In this document: piece after piece, positions 1 to 9,347 of the stretch
Layout: each line of letters begins with the position of its first letter
Position numbering within the stretch: position 1 is the first letter of the stretch
Origin: Pseudomonas fuscovaginae SE-1
GTDB lineage: Bacteria; Pseudomonadota; Gammaproteobacteria; Pseudomonadales; Pseudomonadaceae
Direction of reading: 5' to 3'
Assembly (NCBI RefSeq): GCF_000364705.1
Contig: NZ_AQOH01000292.1
Span: 1-55,953, forward strand
Length of the DNA stretch: 55,953 nucleotides
The notes under the pieces: model-generated
What the model saw: the letters and a program-made list of their open reading frames with translations, nothing else
Told to the model about the DNA's origin: nothing
The model's database searches: none
Translations under genes and position numbers: made by a program

Positions 1-2
1 TC

Positions 3-731
3 AGCCGCGGCAAGCTGCCGACCTACATCATGCCGTGCCTGATGCCGCTGGCGCTGCTGATGGGCCACTCGCTGATGGAACGCCTCAACCAGGCCCAGGC
101 CGGGGTTTCGCGCCTCAATGGCCTGCTCAACCTGCTGCTGGGCGTGGTGGCATTGGCTGCCGTGGTGTTCTTCCAGTTGAAGAAGCCGTTCTACGACAAC
201 GAACCGCTGCACCTGACCCTGCTGTGCGTGGTGATCGCTGGCTGGATCCTGTTCAACACCCTGACCGTGTTCAAGCCGCTGCAGTTGTGGGCGCTGCCGG
301 CAGTGGGCATGGGCCTGCTGATCGCGCTGCTGCCGGCAGCGATGCCGAACGTCATCGTGCACAACAAGATGCCCGACCAGTTCATTGCCGATCACGAGCA
401 GGAACTGAGCCAGAGCCGCCATCTGCTGAGCAACGACCTCGGTGCCGCCTCGGCCCTGGCCTGGCGAGTGAAACGTACCGATATCACCCTCTACAACACC
501 CAAGGCGAGGTGAAGTACGGCCTCTCCTACCCGGAAGCCGAGCAGCGTACCCGGGACCTGGACCAGATCCAGGCCTGGATGGAACAGGCCCGCAGTGAAG
601 GCCAGGTCGGTGTGGTGATGCGCGTCAAGGACGACGAAGAGCTGCGTGAAATCGACAAGTTGCCCAAGGACTACAAGCGTTACGACGAGGGCAACATCGT
701 GATCCTGATTTTCCCGCAGAGCGCTCCATGA
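3..731 (+). CDS. arnT: ArnT, L-Ara4N lipid A transferase (C-terminal part)
   Basis: This is the 3' portion of a membrane glycosyltransferase; the reading frame is open from the left edge (first complete codon at 3), so the start lies outside the window. The first residues, SRGKLPTYIMPCLMPLALL, resemble the conserved RGKLPTY stretch of ArnT, which moves 4-amino-4-deoxy-L-arabinose from undecaprenyl phosphate to lipid A at the periplasmic face. What remains is a few hydrophobic segments followed by a soluble C-terminal domain of about 130 residues. Its stop overlaps the start of arnE by 4 nt (ATGA), and arnE, arnF and ugd follow, which is the usual arn operon order. The catalytic N-terminal region is not visible. 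Confidence 0.93.
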   Translation, partial: SRGKLPTYIMPCLMPLALLMGHSLMERLNQAQAGVSRLNGLLNLLLGVVALAAVVFFQLKKPFYDNEPLHLTLLCVVIAGWILFNTLTVFKPLQLWALPAVGMGLLIALLPAAMPNVIVHNKMPDQFIADHEQELSQSRHLLSNDLGAASALAWRVKRTDITLYNTQGEVKYGLSYPEAEQRTRDLDQIQAWMEQARSEGQVGVVMRVKDDEELREIDKLPKDYKRYDEGNIVILIFPQSAP

Positions 732-1072
732 CCCTGATCCTCCTCCTCAGCGCCTGCCTGCTGACGTGCCTGGGCCAGGTGGCCCAGAAGTTCGCCGTCG
801 AAGGCTGGCGCGAAACCTCCCCGGGCGCGCTCGACAAGCTGCGTTCGCCCTGGTTGTGGCTGGCCCTGGCCAGCCTCGGCCTCGGCCTGCTGGTGTGGTT
901 GCTGGTACTGCAGAGACTGGAGGTCGGGATCGCCTATCCGATGCTCAGCCTCAACTTCGTGCTGATCACCCTGGTGGCGCACTACCTGTTCAAGGAATCG
1001 ATCGACCGCCGCCACTGGCTGGGCGTCGCCCTGATCATGGCCGGCGTGGTGTTGCTGGGGTTGCATCTATGA
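728..1072 (+). CDS. arnE: ArnE, subunit of the undecaprenyl-phosphate-L-Ara4N flippase
   Basis: A 114-residue protein with four hydrophobic segments of the small multidrug resistance/EamA fold. It carries the family-typical stretch GIAYPMLSLNFVLI near residues 75-90. ArnE pairs with ArnF to flip the lipid-linked aminoarabinose donor across the inner membrane for ArnT. The ATG overlaps the arnT stop by 4 nt, and its own stop overlaps the arnF start, so translational coupling is likely. Confidence 0.93.
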   Translation: MTLILLLSACLLTCLGQVAQKFAVEGWRETSPGALDKLRSPWLWLALASLGLGLLVWLLVLQRLEVGIAYPMLSLNFVLITLVAHYLFKESIDRRHWLGVALIMAGVVLLGLHL

Positions 1073-1476
1073 GCCTGGCACGCGGTTTCACCTTCGCCAG
1101 CGGCAGCGTGGTGCTGGTCAGCAGCGCCCAGTTGGGCATGCGCTGGAGCATGACGCGCCTGCCCGAGCCAAGCCAGTGGCTGGACGCGCTGATGACCGGC
1201 AACGTCTCGCTGGTGGCCCTGGCCGTCGTAGCGGCTTCGATTCTCGCCTATGCGCTGTCGATGCTCTGCTGGCTGATGGCCTTGCGTGACGTGCCGCTGG
1301 GCCGCGCCTACTCGCTGCTCAGTGTCAGCTATGCGCTGGTCTACCTGCTGGCGGCCGGTCTGCCGTTCTTCAACGAGAGCTTCAGTCTTTCCAAGACCCT
1401 GGGGGTGGCGCTGGTCATCCTGGGCGTTCTTACGATCAATTCTCCACGTATACCCTGTCCTAGAGACTCCGTATGA
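1069..1476 (+). CDS. arnF: ArnF, partner subunit of the undecaprenyl-phosphate-L-Ara4N flippase
   Basis: A 135-residue four-helix EamA-like membrane protein, starting at the ATG that overlaps the arnE stop. The same frame is open upstream through arnE, but the coupled ATG at 1069 gives the normal ArnF length. The second half contains PLGRAYSLLSVSYALVYL, equivalent to the ArnE motif. It acts with ArnE in the lipid A aminoarabinose pathway. Its stop overlaps the ugd start by 4 nt. Confidence 0.9.
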   Translation: MSLARGFTFASGSVVLVSSAQLGMRWSMTRLPEPSQWLDALMTGNVSLVALAVVAASILAYALSMLCWLMALRDVPLGRAYSLLSVSYALVYLLAAGLPFFNESFSLSKTLGVALVILGVLTINSPRIPCPRDSV

Positions 1477-2840
1477 AAATCAGCGTAATTGGTAGCGGTT
1501 ATGTAGGCCTGGTACAAGCGACTGTTCTGGCCGAAGTCGGTCATGACGTCGTGTGCATGGACGTTGACCAGAACAAGATCGAATTGCTGCGCAAGGGCCA
1601 TATCCCGATCTTCGAACCAGGGCTGGAAACCATGGTCAAGAGCAATCTGGAAAGTGGCCGCCTGCACTTCACCAGCGATGAAAAACTGGCCATCGAACAC
1701 GGCCAGGTGTTGTTCATCGCAGTCGGCACGCCGTCGGACGAGGATGGCTCGGCCGACCTCAAGTACGTGCTGTCGGTCGGCGACGCCGTGGTCCGCCATC
1801 GCTTCGAGCCGCTGATCCTGGTGGAAAAATCCACCGTGCCGGTCGGCACCGGCGACACCCTGCGCGCTCACATCGAAGCGGGCCTGAACAAAGCCGGTCG
1901 CAGTCTGGAATTCGATATCGTCTCGAACCCGGAATTCCTCAAGGAAGGCTCGGCGGTCGACGACTGCCGCCGCCCGGACCGCATCATCATCGGCTGCGAA
2001 CGCGAGGAAGTGCGCGACGTGATGCGCGACCTGTACGCACCGTTCAACCGCAACCATGACCGCATCATGTTCATGGACCTGCGCAGCGCCGAACTCACCA
2101 AGTACGCCGCCAACTGCATGCTGGCGACCAAGATCAGCTTCATCAACCAGATCGCCGAACTGGCCGAACACCTGGGCGCGGACATCGAGGCCGTGCGCAT
2201 GGGCATCGGCGCCGACCAGCGCATCGGCTATCACTTCATCTACCCGGGCTGCGGCTACGGCGGCTCGTGCTTCCCCAAGGACATGCGCGCCCTGATCCAC
2301 AGCGCCCAGGAAGCCAACTGCTCCAGCGACCTGCTGCAAGCGGTGGAGGCGATCAACGAGCGGCAGAAACACAAGCTGTTCGACCGCATCAACGCGTTCT
2401 ACAAGGGCGACCTCAAGGGCAAGACCTTCGCCCTCTGGGGCCTGGCGTTCAAACCCAATACCGACGACATGCGCGACGCGCCCAGCCGTGTGCTGATGGA
2501 AGCGCTGTGGGCCGCTGGTGCCCAGGTCCGCGCCTTTGACCCGGAAGCCATGCAGGAAACCCAGCGCCTGTACCCGGACGAGCCGGGCCTGTCGCTGATG
2601 GGCACCCCGGAGGCGGCCCTGGTCGGCGCCGATGCCCTGATCATCTGTACCGAGTGGCAGCAGTTCAAGGCGCCGGACTTCGAGCGGATCCAGCAGCGCC
2701 TCAAGGCCCCGGTGATCTTCGACGGCCGCAACCTGTATGACGCCAACCGCATGCAGCGCAAGGGGTTCACCTACTTCGCGATCGGTCGCGGCGCGTCGCT
2801 GGACCTGCCAGTGACCCGCCATGGCCTGGTAGAAGCCTGA
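1473..2840 (+). CDS. ugd: UDP-glucose 6-dehydrogenase
   Basis: A 455-residue enzyme that oxidises UDP-glucose to UDP-glucuronate with NAD+, the first step toward UDP-L-Ara4N. The N-terminal Rossmann motif is visible (MKISVIGSGYVGL). The catalytic cysteine lies in YPGCGYGGSCFPKDMRAL at about residues 253-270, and the C-terminal domain includes WGLAFKPNTDDMRDAPS. The ATG overlaps the arnF stop by 4 nt, placing it as the last gene of the arn operon here. Length is usual for the family. Confidence 0.96.
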   Translation: MKISVIGSGYVGLVQATVLAEVGHDVVCMDVDQNKIELLRKGHIPIFEPGLETMVKSNLESGRLHFTSDEKLAIEHGQVLFIAVGTPSDEDGSADLKYVLSVGDAVVRHRFEPLILVEKSTVPVGTGDTLRAHIEAGLNKAGRSLEFDIVSNPEFLKEGSAVDDCRRPDRIIIGCEREEVRDVMRDLYAPFNRNHDRIMFMDLRSAELTKYAANCMLATKISFINQIAELAEHLGADIEAVRMGIGADQRIGYHFIYPGCGYGGSCFPKDMRALIHSAQEANCSSDLLQAVEAINERQKHKLFDRINAFYKGDLKGKTFALWGLAFKPNTDDMRDAPSRVLMEALWAAGAQVRAFDPEAMQETQRLYPDEPGLSLMGTPEAALVGADALIICTEWQQFKAPDFERIQQRLKAPVIFDGRNLYDANRMQRKGFTYFAIGRGASLDLPVTRHGLVEA

Positions 2841-2855
2841 TCCCCGGCGTGCCTC

Positions 2856-2954
2856 TGTAGGAGCCGGCTTGCTGGCGATAGCGGTCCAAAAGCCCCCTGT
2901 GCGGTCATTGAATGGCCGCCTGGCGGCGGTTCGCGGGCAAGCCGCGCTCCTACA
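2856..2954. repeat. REP inverted pair (REPIN-like) after ugd
   Basis: Two oppositely oriented REP-type units flank a spacer. The left unit begins TGTAGGAGCCGGCTTGCTGG and the right unit ends GGGCAAGCCGCGCTCCTACA. Such pairs are common between Pseudomonas genes and can fold into long hairpins. It separates ugd from the next glycosyltransferase and could protect the mRNA 3' end or block readthrough. Confidence 0.8.
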
Positions 2955-3008
2955 GAACGCCTTCGCGCCCTCAAAACGGTGTCATCCTCCTTTCACAAGG
3001 ACTTCGTT

Positions 3009-4604
3009 GTGACATTGACCTCTCCCGACACCCTCAATCGTCAATCCCTCGGCCTGGGCCTGCTCGCCCTGCTGTTGTGCCTGGCCGGGGTCCATCAGCA
3101 GGCCGCCATCGGTTTCGATTCACGCTTCGTGCTGTTCGCCCAGGAAATGCTGCGCCATGGCCCGGGCTTCTTCCCCACCACCTACGGCGAGCCCTACCCC
3201 GACTACTCGGCCTTTTCGACCCTGCTGGTCTGGCTGTTCGCCCTGCCCTTCGGCACGGTCAATGCCCTGGCGGCGTGGTTGCCCAGTGCGCTGGCAGCGA
3301 GCTGGATCGTGGTGCTGATGTACCGCCTGGTCGCGCCCTATTCCCGACGCTGGGCCTTGCTGAGCATTGCCCTGCTGCTGCTCAGCAATACCTTCATCAC
3401 CGAAACCCGTGCCGTCTCGCTGGACCTGCTGCTGGCCGCCGTCGGTTTCTCGGTGTTCTACCTGGGATACGCCGCCGAACATTTCGCCGCGCCCAAGCGC
3501 CAGGCCTGGATCCTCGCCCTGCTGGTGCTGGGCTTCGCCATTCGCGGACCGATCGGCCTGGTGATTCCCACCGGCATGCTGTGCGGCTACTACCTGCTGG
3601 GGGGCCAGTGGCGGAGATTCTTCGTCTTCGGCTTCCAGGCCCTGGGCCTGCTGGCGGTCTGCATCGGCGTACTGCTGTGGCTGGCCTGGCTGCAGGGCGG
3701 CGGCACCTTTCTCCATGAAGTGATCCGCATGCAGTTCACCGGCCGCATGGACGGCAGTGAAGGCTCCAGCAGCGTGCTTTATTACTTCAGCAGCTCGTTC
3801 GGCAATTACGCCCTGGCTTATCCGCTGGCGGTCCTGGTGGTGGCGGCGCTGCTCGCCGGTGGTCGCCAGCAGCGTGGCCCGGCATTGCAACTGACGCTCT
3901 ACTGCCTGGCCGCCGGCCTGATCGTGATGCTAGGGCTGTCGGTGCCGCAGGCGAAGAAGGCGCGTTACATCCTGCCGATGATCCCCATGATTGCCATCGT
4001 CGCAGCCTTTCCGTTCCAGGCCAGCCAGGGACGACTGTTCACCTGGCTGCGTGGCTTGACCCAAGGCATCTGGCTGCTGCTACCGGGACTGCTGATCGGC
4101 GGGATGATCCTGCTGCATCGGCGCTTCCCCGAAGAGCTGCCAACGCTGGGGGTTGCGCCCTGGCTGGTGGGGGCCTTGCAGATCATCGCCGTGCTTGCGC
4201 TGTTTCAGGCCCGCTGGCGCGCCCCGGGCCTGGCGGCCTGTGCGGTGCTGGCAATGTGGGCGAGCTATATCCTGATCGTCGAGCCGATCGAGCGCACCGC
4301 CTATGACACCCGCACCTTCACCCGGGCCGCCCGGCAGTTGATCCACGCGGCGCCAGCTCCCGTGGTCCTGCACGCCATGGGCAAGGACGCCAAGGCGATC
4401 AAGTTCATGGTCAACCTCGATGAAGATCTGCAGCCGGTGTTCACCGGGACACCGGAGCAGCTCCAGGCCGTGACCGGCGCGGCGTGGCTGGTGATGGACA
4501 AGCAGGACTACCAGAAGCTGCAGGGCACGCCGGCTGGCGCCTTGGTGCCAGTCCTGAGTGGGCGGTTCGACAAGAACGATTTCGTGCTGTTGAAGCAGCC
4601 TTGA
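3009..4604 (+). CDS. ArnT-like GT39-family membrane glycosyltransferase
   Basis: A protein of about 531 residues with many hydrophobic segments. The first loop, GFDSRFVLFAQEML...PDYSAFSTLLVW, has the layout of ArnT/protein-mannosyltransferase family members: an acidic residue after the first membrane segment, then an aromatic loop. These enzymes use polyprenyl-phosphate sugars on the periplasmic side. I chose GTG at 3009 because AAGGA sits 7 nt upstream; an in-frame GTG at 2979 lacks such a site and would add 10 residues. It follows the arn operon but is separated from it by a REP pair. The donor and acceptor cannot be told from sequence. Confidence 0.8.
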   Translation: MTLTSPDTLNRQSLGLGLLALLLCLAGVHQQAAIGFDSRFVLFAQEMLRHGPGFFPTTYGEPYPDYSAFSTLLVWLFALPFGTVNALAAWLPSALAASWIVVLMYRLVAPYSRRWALLSIALLLLSNTFITETRAVSLDLLLAAVGFSVFYLGYAAEHFAAPKRQAWILALLVLGFAIRGPIGLVIPTGMLCGYYLLGGQWRRFFVFGFQALGLLAVCIGVLLWLAWLQGGGTFLHEVIRMQFTGRMDGSEGSSSVLYYFSSSFGNYALAYPLAVLVVAALLAGGRQQRGPALQLTLYCLAAGLIVMLGLSVPQAKKARYILPMIPMIAIVAAFPFQASQGRLFTWLRGLTQGIWLLLPGLLIGGMILLHRRFPEELPTLGVAPWLVGALQIIAVLALFQARWRAPGLAACAVLAMWASYILIVEPIERTAYDTRTFTRAARQLIHAAPAPVVLHAMGKDAKAIKFMVNLDEDLQPVFTGTPEQLQAVTGAAWLVMDKQDYQKLQGTPAGALVPVLSGRFDKNDFVLLKQP

Positions 4605-4624
4605 GACAAGGTCGCCTGGCCGCC

Positions 4625-4749
4625 TGGCCGCCTGCCGCGGTTCGCGGGCAAGCCCGGCTCCTACGGTGGATCGCGTCGTACGCTGGTTCCGTGTACGACA
4701 TCAACCTCTGTAGGAGCGTGGCTTGCCCGCGAACCGCGGCAGGCGGCCA
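4625..4749. repeat. Long REP inverted repeat between two convergent genes
   Basis: The outer arms, starting TGGCCGCCTGCCGCGGTTCG and ending in its reverse complement, are nearly perfect over about 40 nt. A second inverted motif (GTCGTACG.../...GTGTACGAC) lies inside. It sits between the convergent ends of the glycosyltransferase and the lipase gene. It probably acts as a bidirectional transcription barrier or RNA-stabilising hairpin, which is an inference from position and folding potential. Confidence 0.82.
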
Positions 4750-4771
4750 GTCAGCATCAGCCCAACAGGAC

Positions 4772-6610
4772 TCAGGCAATCACTGCGCCGGCTCCCTTCA
4801 GGGCATCGAGCCCTACCCCGACCAACGTCACAGAATCGGCACCGAAACTCAGCACAGTATCGCTACCCACCACCTTGGCATGATCGAGAATATTGTGCCC
4901 CTGCGTATCGGCATAGCCCATGAACACCAGCTTGTCCGAAGCCTGGAACCCGGTGATGCGGTCCTGGCCGAAGGCTCCGTTGAACAGGAAGGTGTTGCCA
5001 CCACCGCGCGCCTCCATCAGATCGTTGCCTGAGCCACCGATGAACAGGTTGCCGCCCTTGGCCGCGCCGACCAGGTGATCGTCGCCCGCATTGCCCAACA
5101 GCCACTCACCGGATGCCTTCGCGGTCAGTGTATCCGCTCCCGCGCCACCGACCTGCGAAGCGACATACTGGCCGCCGGACAGGCTGTGGTTGCCGACCTG
5201 ATGGGCCACATCCCGGTTCAGGAACACCAGATAGGGCTCGCTGCTGACCAGCGTGCCGATATCCTTGGCAATGGTGATCCCCCCCTGGGCATCGCGAATG
5301 TACAGCGTGCCCTGGCCGTCATTGGCGATCTCGACACTGTCCAGGGGCTTGTGCAGGTCGAGGGTATTATGTCCCTTGCCGCCCAGGATGATGTTGTAGC
5401 CACCGTCATCGCGGAAGGTATCATCGCCGCCACCGCCTTCGAGGTAATCGTTGCCTCGCCCGCCCCTGAGCAGGTCGCTGGCTTCACTGCCGATGATGAA
5501 GGTGGTACCGGTATGGGCCTCGGCGTTGCGATTGAGGTCCTGCACCCAGGTCTTGTCTCGCGCCGGGTCCGACAGGTTGCTGACCACGATGGTCGAGTTC
5601 CTGTCGGTCAAGTCGTAGAACGCCGAATCGACTATCCGTTGCATGCCGTTGCCATAGGCGGTCGGCAGATGCGACAGCCAGGTGGCGATGTTAGCGATGG
5701 AGAACGGCATGGCGTTCCAGGCATCGGACGCGTAGTGGTCGTTGAAATTGACGATATTGTTGGTCGCCGAGGCCTTGTCGCCATCGTGCACGCCCAGGGT
5801 CGCCAGGGTCAGGCTTGAGCCGTCGAGCGCGCGGAACACCGGGTCGTTTTCATAGCCGATGTTCAGCACGTGGGTGCCCGCGCCGCTCTGGGTCGGCGAG
5901 GCGAAAGCGATGTAGCTGGCGTCCCGGTAGAAACCACCCCAGTGCCCAGCGCTCAGGTCCGCCATGCTGTTGACCGCCAGCCCACCCAGGCTGTGGCCGC
6001 TGACCAGCACATCCTTGCCGCCCAGGCCGTTGGCCGCGGCAAAGGCCGCGACGCTGGCGAGCAGGCCCTCGAAAGCATTGGCCGCATAGTTTTTCGCATA
6101 GTCCTTGGGACCGATGGCCGCCAGCAGGTCGTTGATCGCATCACCGATGGTGTCGCTGATCAGCGTTTCCCGAGGGCCGCTGGTGCCGCGAAATGCAATG
6201 CCGATGGAGGTCAGGTGCCCTTCGGCGTCGTACTTGCCGAGCACTTCAGCCTGCCCGGTGGTGTAGCCGGCTTTCTCGCCGTAGAACGTGCCCCGGCCAT
6301 CGGTCTTGCCGGTGTAACCCAACTGGCTGGCACTGATCGGCGTCCAGCCGGCCGCCTTCACCGCCTCCAGCGCGGCCTTCTCGGAGTCGGGGTTCCAGGG
6401 CACGCCGGGAATGACGCCCTGGGCGTCCGTACCGCCGATCAGCGCCTTGACCAGCGTCGCCGGCAGGCCGAGGCCGAAGCCGTGTTGCTGGTAGCCGACA
6501 GCCAGGCCGTTGTCGATGTTGTGGTAGGCGTACAGCGTGATCGCCATTGCGTCGCCGTAGAGTCCCTTGGAGACTGCGGAGCCTGCATTTTCGTAGTCAA
6601 AAACACCCAT
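4772..6610 (-). CDS. lipA: Secreted RTX lipase, family I.3
   Basis: A 612-residue lipase of the larger family I.3 class (about 617 residues). It has no Sec signal. The nucleophile elbow GHSLGG places the catalytic Ser at 207; likely triad partners are the Asp in GYENDPVF (about 256) and a His near 314. The second half has nonapeptide calcium-binding repeats (GGRGNDYLEGGGGDDTF near 381-397, GGAGADTL, GNAGDDHL, GGSGNDLME). The C-terminus ends in the hydrophobic AGAVIA, consistent with type I export. It is the last gene of the exoenzyme block, 48 nt after aprF, so AprDEF is the probable exporter. Related enzymes hydrolyse triglycerides and some polyesters. The start has only a modest ribosome-binding site. 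Confidence 0.95.
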   Translation of the reverse strand: MGVFDYENAGSAVSKGLYGDAMAITLYAYHNIDNGLAVGYQQHGFGLGLPATLVKALIGGTDAQGVIPGVPWNPDSEKAALEAVKAAGWTPISASQLGYTGKTDGRGTFYGEKAGYTTGQAEVLGKYDAEGHLTSIGIAFRGTSGPRETLISDTIGDAINDLLAAIGPKDYAKNYAANAFEGLLASVAAFAAANGLGGKDVLVSGHSLGGLAVNSMADLSAGHWGGFYRDASYIAFASPTQSGAGTHVLNIGYENDPVFRALDGSSLTLATLGVHDGDKASATNNIVNFNDHYASDAWNAMPFSIANIATWLSHLPTAYGNGMQRIVDSAFYDLTDRNSTIVVSNLSDPARDKTWVQDLNRNAEAHTGTTFIIGSEASDLLRGGRGNDYLEGGGGDDTFRDDGGYNIILGGKGHNTLDLHKPLDSVEIANDGQGTLYIRDAQGGITIAKDIGTLVSSEPYLVFLNRDVAHQVGNHSLSGGQYVASQVGGAGADTLTAKASGEWLLGNAGDDHLVGAAKGGNLFIGGSGNDLMEARGGGNTFLFNGAFGQDRITGFQASDKLVFMGYADTQGHNILDHAKVVGSDTVLSFGADSVTLVGVGLDALKGAGAVIA

Positions 6611-6658
6611 GGTATTGCCTCTCTGTTGTTGAAGTTGTCGAGAAAGCGTGCAACGGAG

Positions 6659-8017
6659 TCAGTGAACGGCCGCCTGCGCCACAAAGGCTTCATCGACCCT
6701 GGCCAGGTCGGTTTCGCGCAGGGTGCCGGCGTAGTAATGCAATTTGGTCCAGGCCATCAGGTAGTCGTAGCGCGCCTGCGCCAGGTCCCGACGGGTGCTG
6801 TAGAGCTGTTGCTCGGCGTTGAGCAGGTCGAGGTTGACCCGTTCGCCGCCGAGGATGCTTTGTCGGGTGGAGAGCACCAGCGACTCGGCCGAGGCCAGCG
6901 CCTTGCGGTAGGCGCGCAGCTTGCTCGCCCCCGACTGGCAGGCGTTGTACTGGCGCCGCAGTTCGATCAGGGTTTCGCGGGTCTTGCCGTCGAGTTCGTA
7001 TTCGGCCTGCTCCAGGTTGGCGCTGGCCTGGCGTACCGAAGCGGAAACCCCGCCACCGGCGAACAGCGGCACACTGACCTCGAAACCGACGGTGTTGGTG
7101 TCGTAGCGCTGGTTGTAGGTGTTGCCGCTGTCGGACTCGCTCTTGCGCAGGCTGGCGTAGGCGTTGAGCTTGGGCAGGTGCCCGGCGCGATTGCGCTCCA
7201 CCTCGTAGTGCGCCACCTCCACCGCCTGGCGTTGGGACGCCAGTGTCGGGTTGTTGCTCAGGGCCAGTTCGTGCCAGGTGGCGAAATTGGCCGGTTCCAG
7301 TGGAAACGACTCGAACCCCTGTCCCAGCGGTGCCAGTTCGGCGACATCGACCGTCGGCACGCCGATCAGCGCCCCCAGTTCGCGCAACGCCGCATCCTGT
7401 GCGTCACGGGCCTCGATCTCCTCGGCCGTGGCCAGTTCATAGCGCGACTCGGACTCGAGGATATCGGTACGGGTGCCCTCGCCCTGGCGAAACAGCTGGG
7501 TGTTCTGTCGGAACTGCTCGTCGAGGGCCTTTTTCCTGGCCCGGGCGATCTGGATCTGGTCCTCGGCGAACAGCGCCTGGGTGTAGTAGGTCAGCACCCG
7601 CACCAGCAACTCCTGGCTCTTGCCCCGAAAGGTCTCGTCGGCAAACAGGGCCTGGGCCACGCCCTTGCGATAGTTGGCGTAGGCCTCGTAGTCGATCAGC
7701 GGCTGCTGCAGCGTCAGGGTCGAGCCGGAACTGGTGTAGTTGCGGTCCTCGTGGAGATTGCCACGCTCGGTGAGATAGGTGACCCGGGAGTCGTTGTGCC
7801 CCTGGTTGTAGTTGTAGGACAGCCGTGGCAGCAGGCCGGCCCGGCCGATGGCACGGTTCTCCTGGCCGGCATCGCGCTCCTTGAGCGCGCCGAGGAACAC
7901 CGGGTCGTTGCGCAGCGCCTGTTCATAGACCTGAAACGGCCCCATGGCCTGGCAATCGAGGGAAAACGACAGCAACGCCGCGGTCAGGCACAGCGGCTTC
8001 TTCATCAGGCGCAACAT
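6659..8017 (-). CDS. aprF: AprF, TolC-like outer membrane channel of the type I exporter
   Basis: A 452-residue outer-membrane efflux protein with an N-terminal signal sequence (MKKPLCLTAALLSF, ending near CQA). It has two long alpha-helical repeats rich in Ala, Gln and Arg, typical of TolC channels. With AprD and AprE it forms the tunnel through which the proteases and lipase leave the cell. The ATG at 8017 follows the aprE stop by 1 nt, and the end of aprE (GAGGAG) supplies its ribosome-binding site, indicating coupling. An in-frame ATG four codons later is an alternative. Confidence 0.94.
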   Translation of the reverse strand: MLRLMKKPLCLTAALLSFSLDCQAMGPFQVYEQALRNDPVFLGALKERDAGQENRAIGRAGLLPRLSYNYNQGHNDSRVTYLTERGNLHEDRNYTSSGSTLTLQQPLIDYEAYANYRKGVAQALFADETFRGKSQELLVRVLTYYTQALFAEDQIQIARARKKALDEQFRQNTQLFRQGEGTRTDILESESRYELATAEEIEARDAQDAALRELGALIGVPTVDVAELAPLGQGFESFPLEPANFATWHELALSNNPTLASQRQAVEVAHYEVERNRAGHLPKLNAYASLRKSESDSGNTYNQRYDTNTVGFEVSVPLFAGGGVSASVRQASANLEQAEYELDGKTRETLIELRRQYNACQSGASKLRAYRKALASAESLVLSTRQSILGGERVNLDLLNAEQQLYSTRRDLAQARYDYLMAWTKLHYYAGTLRETDLARVDEAFVAQAAVH

Positions 8018-8018
8018 A

Positions 8019-9347
8019 CTACTCCTCGGTCAAAGCAGAGCCCGCACGATCCATCAGGGGCTTGAACAGGTAGTTGAGCAACGACCGCTCGCCGGTGCGC
8101 ACGAACATCTCCGCCGGCATCCCCGGCTTGATCACCAGGCCGTTGAGCTTCTCCAGGGCCCGGTCACTGACCGAACTGCGCAGTACGTAATACGGCGTGC
8201 CACTCTTTTCATCGAGCAACTGGTCGGCGGAAATCAGGCTCACCGCACCGCTGACCCGCGGCGTACGGTTCTGGTTGAACGCGGTGAACAGGATGTCCAC
8301 GGGCAATGCCGTGCCGACCTTGTCCACCAGGTGAACGGGCAGCCGCCCCTCCACTTCCAGGCGTTCGCCCTGCGGGACGATCTCCACCAGAGTGTCGCCG
8401 GCACGGACCACCGCACCTTCGGTATGCACCCCCAGGTTCACCGCGATACCTTCGGCCGGCGCGCTGATCTCGCTGTGCTGCAATTCGAATCGGGCAGACG
8501 TCAGTTGCTGCTCCAGGGTCAGGGTCTTGAGCTGGGCCTCGGCCAGTTGGCTGCGTACTTCTTTCTGATACTCCTCGGCGTGCTGCGCCAGCTTCAGGCG
8601 TGACTCGAGAATCCCCTGCTCGACCCGCCCGCTTTCGCCGGTGTTCTGTGCCAGGTCCTGCTGCACCTGGGATAGTTGCCGCTCGTACTCCAGCAAGCGA
8701 TTGCTCGGGATGTAGCCGTTCTCCGCCAGCGGCCGCAGGTTCTGCAACTGACGACGCAGCGAGTCGGCCCGGGCGGTCATGTCGGCGCGGGCCCGGCGCA
8801 TGCCGGCCAGTTGCGCGCCGGCCCCCTCGATGGCGGCACGGATGCCAGCCTGCTCGCGGGCAAACGCCTCGCGCCGGCTACTGAACAGCTGCCGCTGACC
8901 TTCGAGCACCAGGCCCAGTTGCGGATCGGTATCGGCGGTCAGTTCATCGGGGAAATTGACCCGCGCCAGGTTGTCCCGCTCGCTCTGCCAACGTGCCTGG
9001 CTGGCCCAGGCCACCCGGTACTGCGCGCGCAGGGACTGGACATCGGCCGAGCGCTGGGTCTGGTCGAGGCGAAACAGCGGCTGGCCCTGGCGGACCACCT
9101 GCCCCTCGCGCACCAGGATCCGCTCGACCACGCCACCGCCGAGAGATTGCACCGCCTTGCGCTTGCCGGACACCACCACGGTGCCTTGCACCGCGATGCC
9201 CTGGTCCAACGGCGCCAGGGCCGCCCAGGCAAAAAAACTGCCGGCGCCCAGCAGCGCCAGCCACCAGCCGGCGCGGACAAAAAAGCCGGCATCGCGCTCC
9301 TGGCGCTCGCCCGGTTCGTCGTATTGCATCAGGCTGTCCTGGCTCAT
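8019..9347 (-). CDS. aprE: AprE, membrane-fusion subunit of the type I exporter
   Basis: A 442-residue HlyD-family adaptor. A short cytoplasmic N-terminus is followed by one membrane segment (about residues 27-50), a biotinyl/lipoyl-like strand region (GTVVVSGKRKAVQSLGGGVV), a long coiled coil rich in Arg, Gln and Glu (roughly 100-290), and a C-terminal beta domain with GMPAEMFVRTGERSLLNYL. It links the AprD ATPase to AprF. The start overlaps the aprD stop by 4 nt. Confidence 0.95.
   Translation of the reverse strand: MSQDSLMQYDEPGERQERDAGFFVRAGWWLALLGAGSFFAWAALAPLDQGIAVQGTVVVSGKRKAVQSLGGGVVERILVREGQVVRQGQPLFRLDQTQRSADVQSLRAQYRVAWASQARWQSERDNLARVNFPDELTADTDPQLGLVLEGQRQLFSSRREAFAREQAGIRAAIEGAGAQLAGMRRARADMTARADSLRRQLQNLRPLAENGYIPSNRLLEYERQLSQVQQDLAQNTGESGRVEQGILESRLKLAQHAEEYQKEVRSQLAEAQLKTLTLEQQLTSARFELQHSEISAPAEGIAVNLGVHTEGAVVRAGDTLVEIVPQGERLEVEGRLPVHLVDKVGTALPVDILFTAFNQNRTPRVSGAVSLISADQLLDEKSGTPYYVLRSSVSDRALEKLNGLVIKPGMPAEMFVRTGERSLLNYLFKPLMDRAGSALTEE

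Noticed and set aside
5870..8065. A 731-codon open frame on the plus strand over lipA and aprF
   Set aside because: It is antisense to two well-supported genes, has no recognisable domain or ribosome-binding site, and reflects GC-rich codon bias in the opposite frame.
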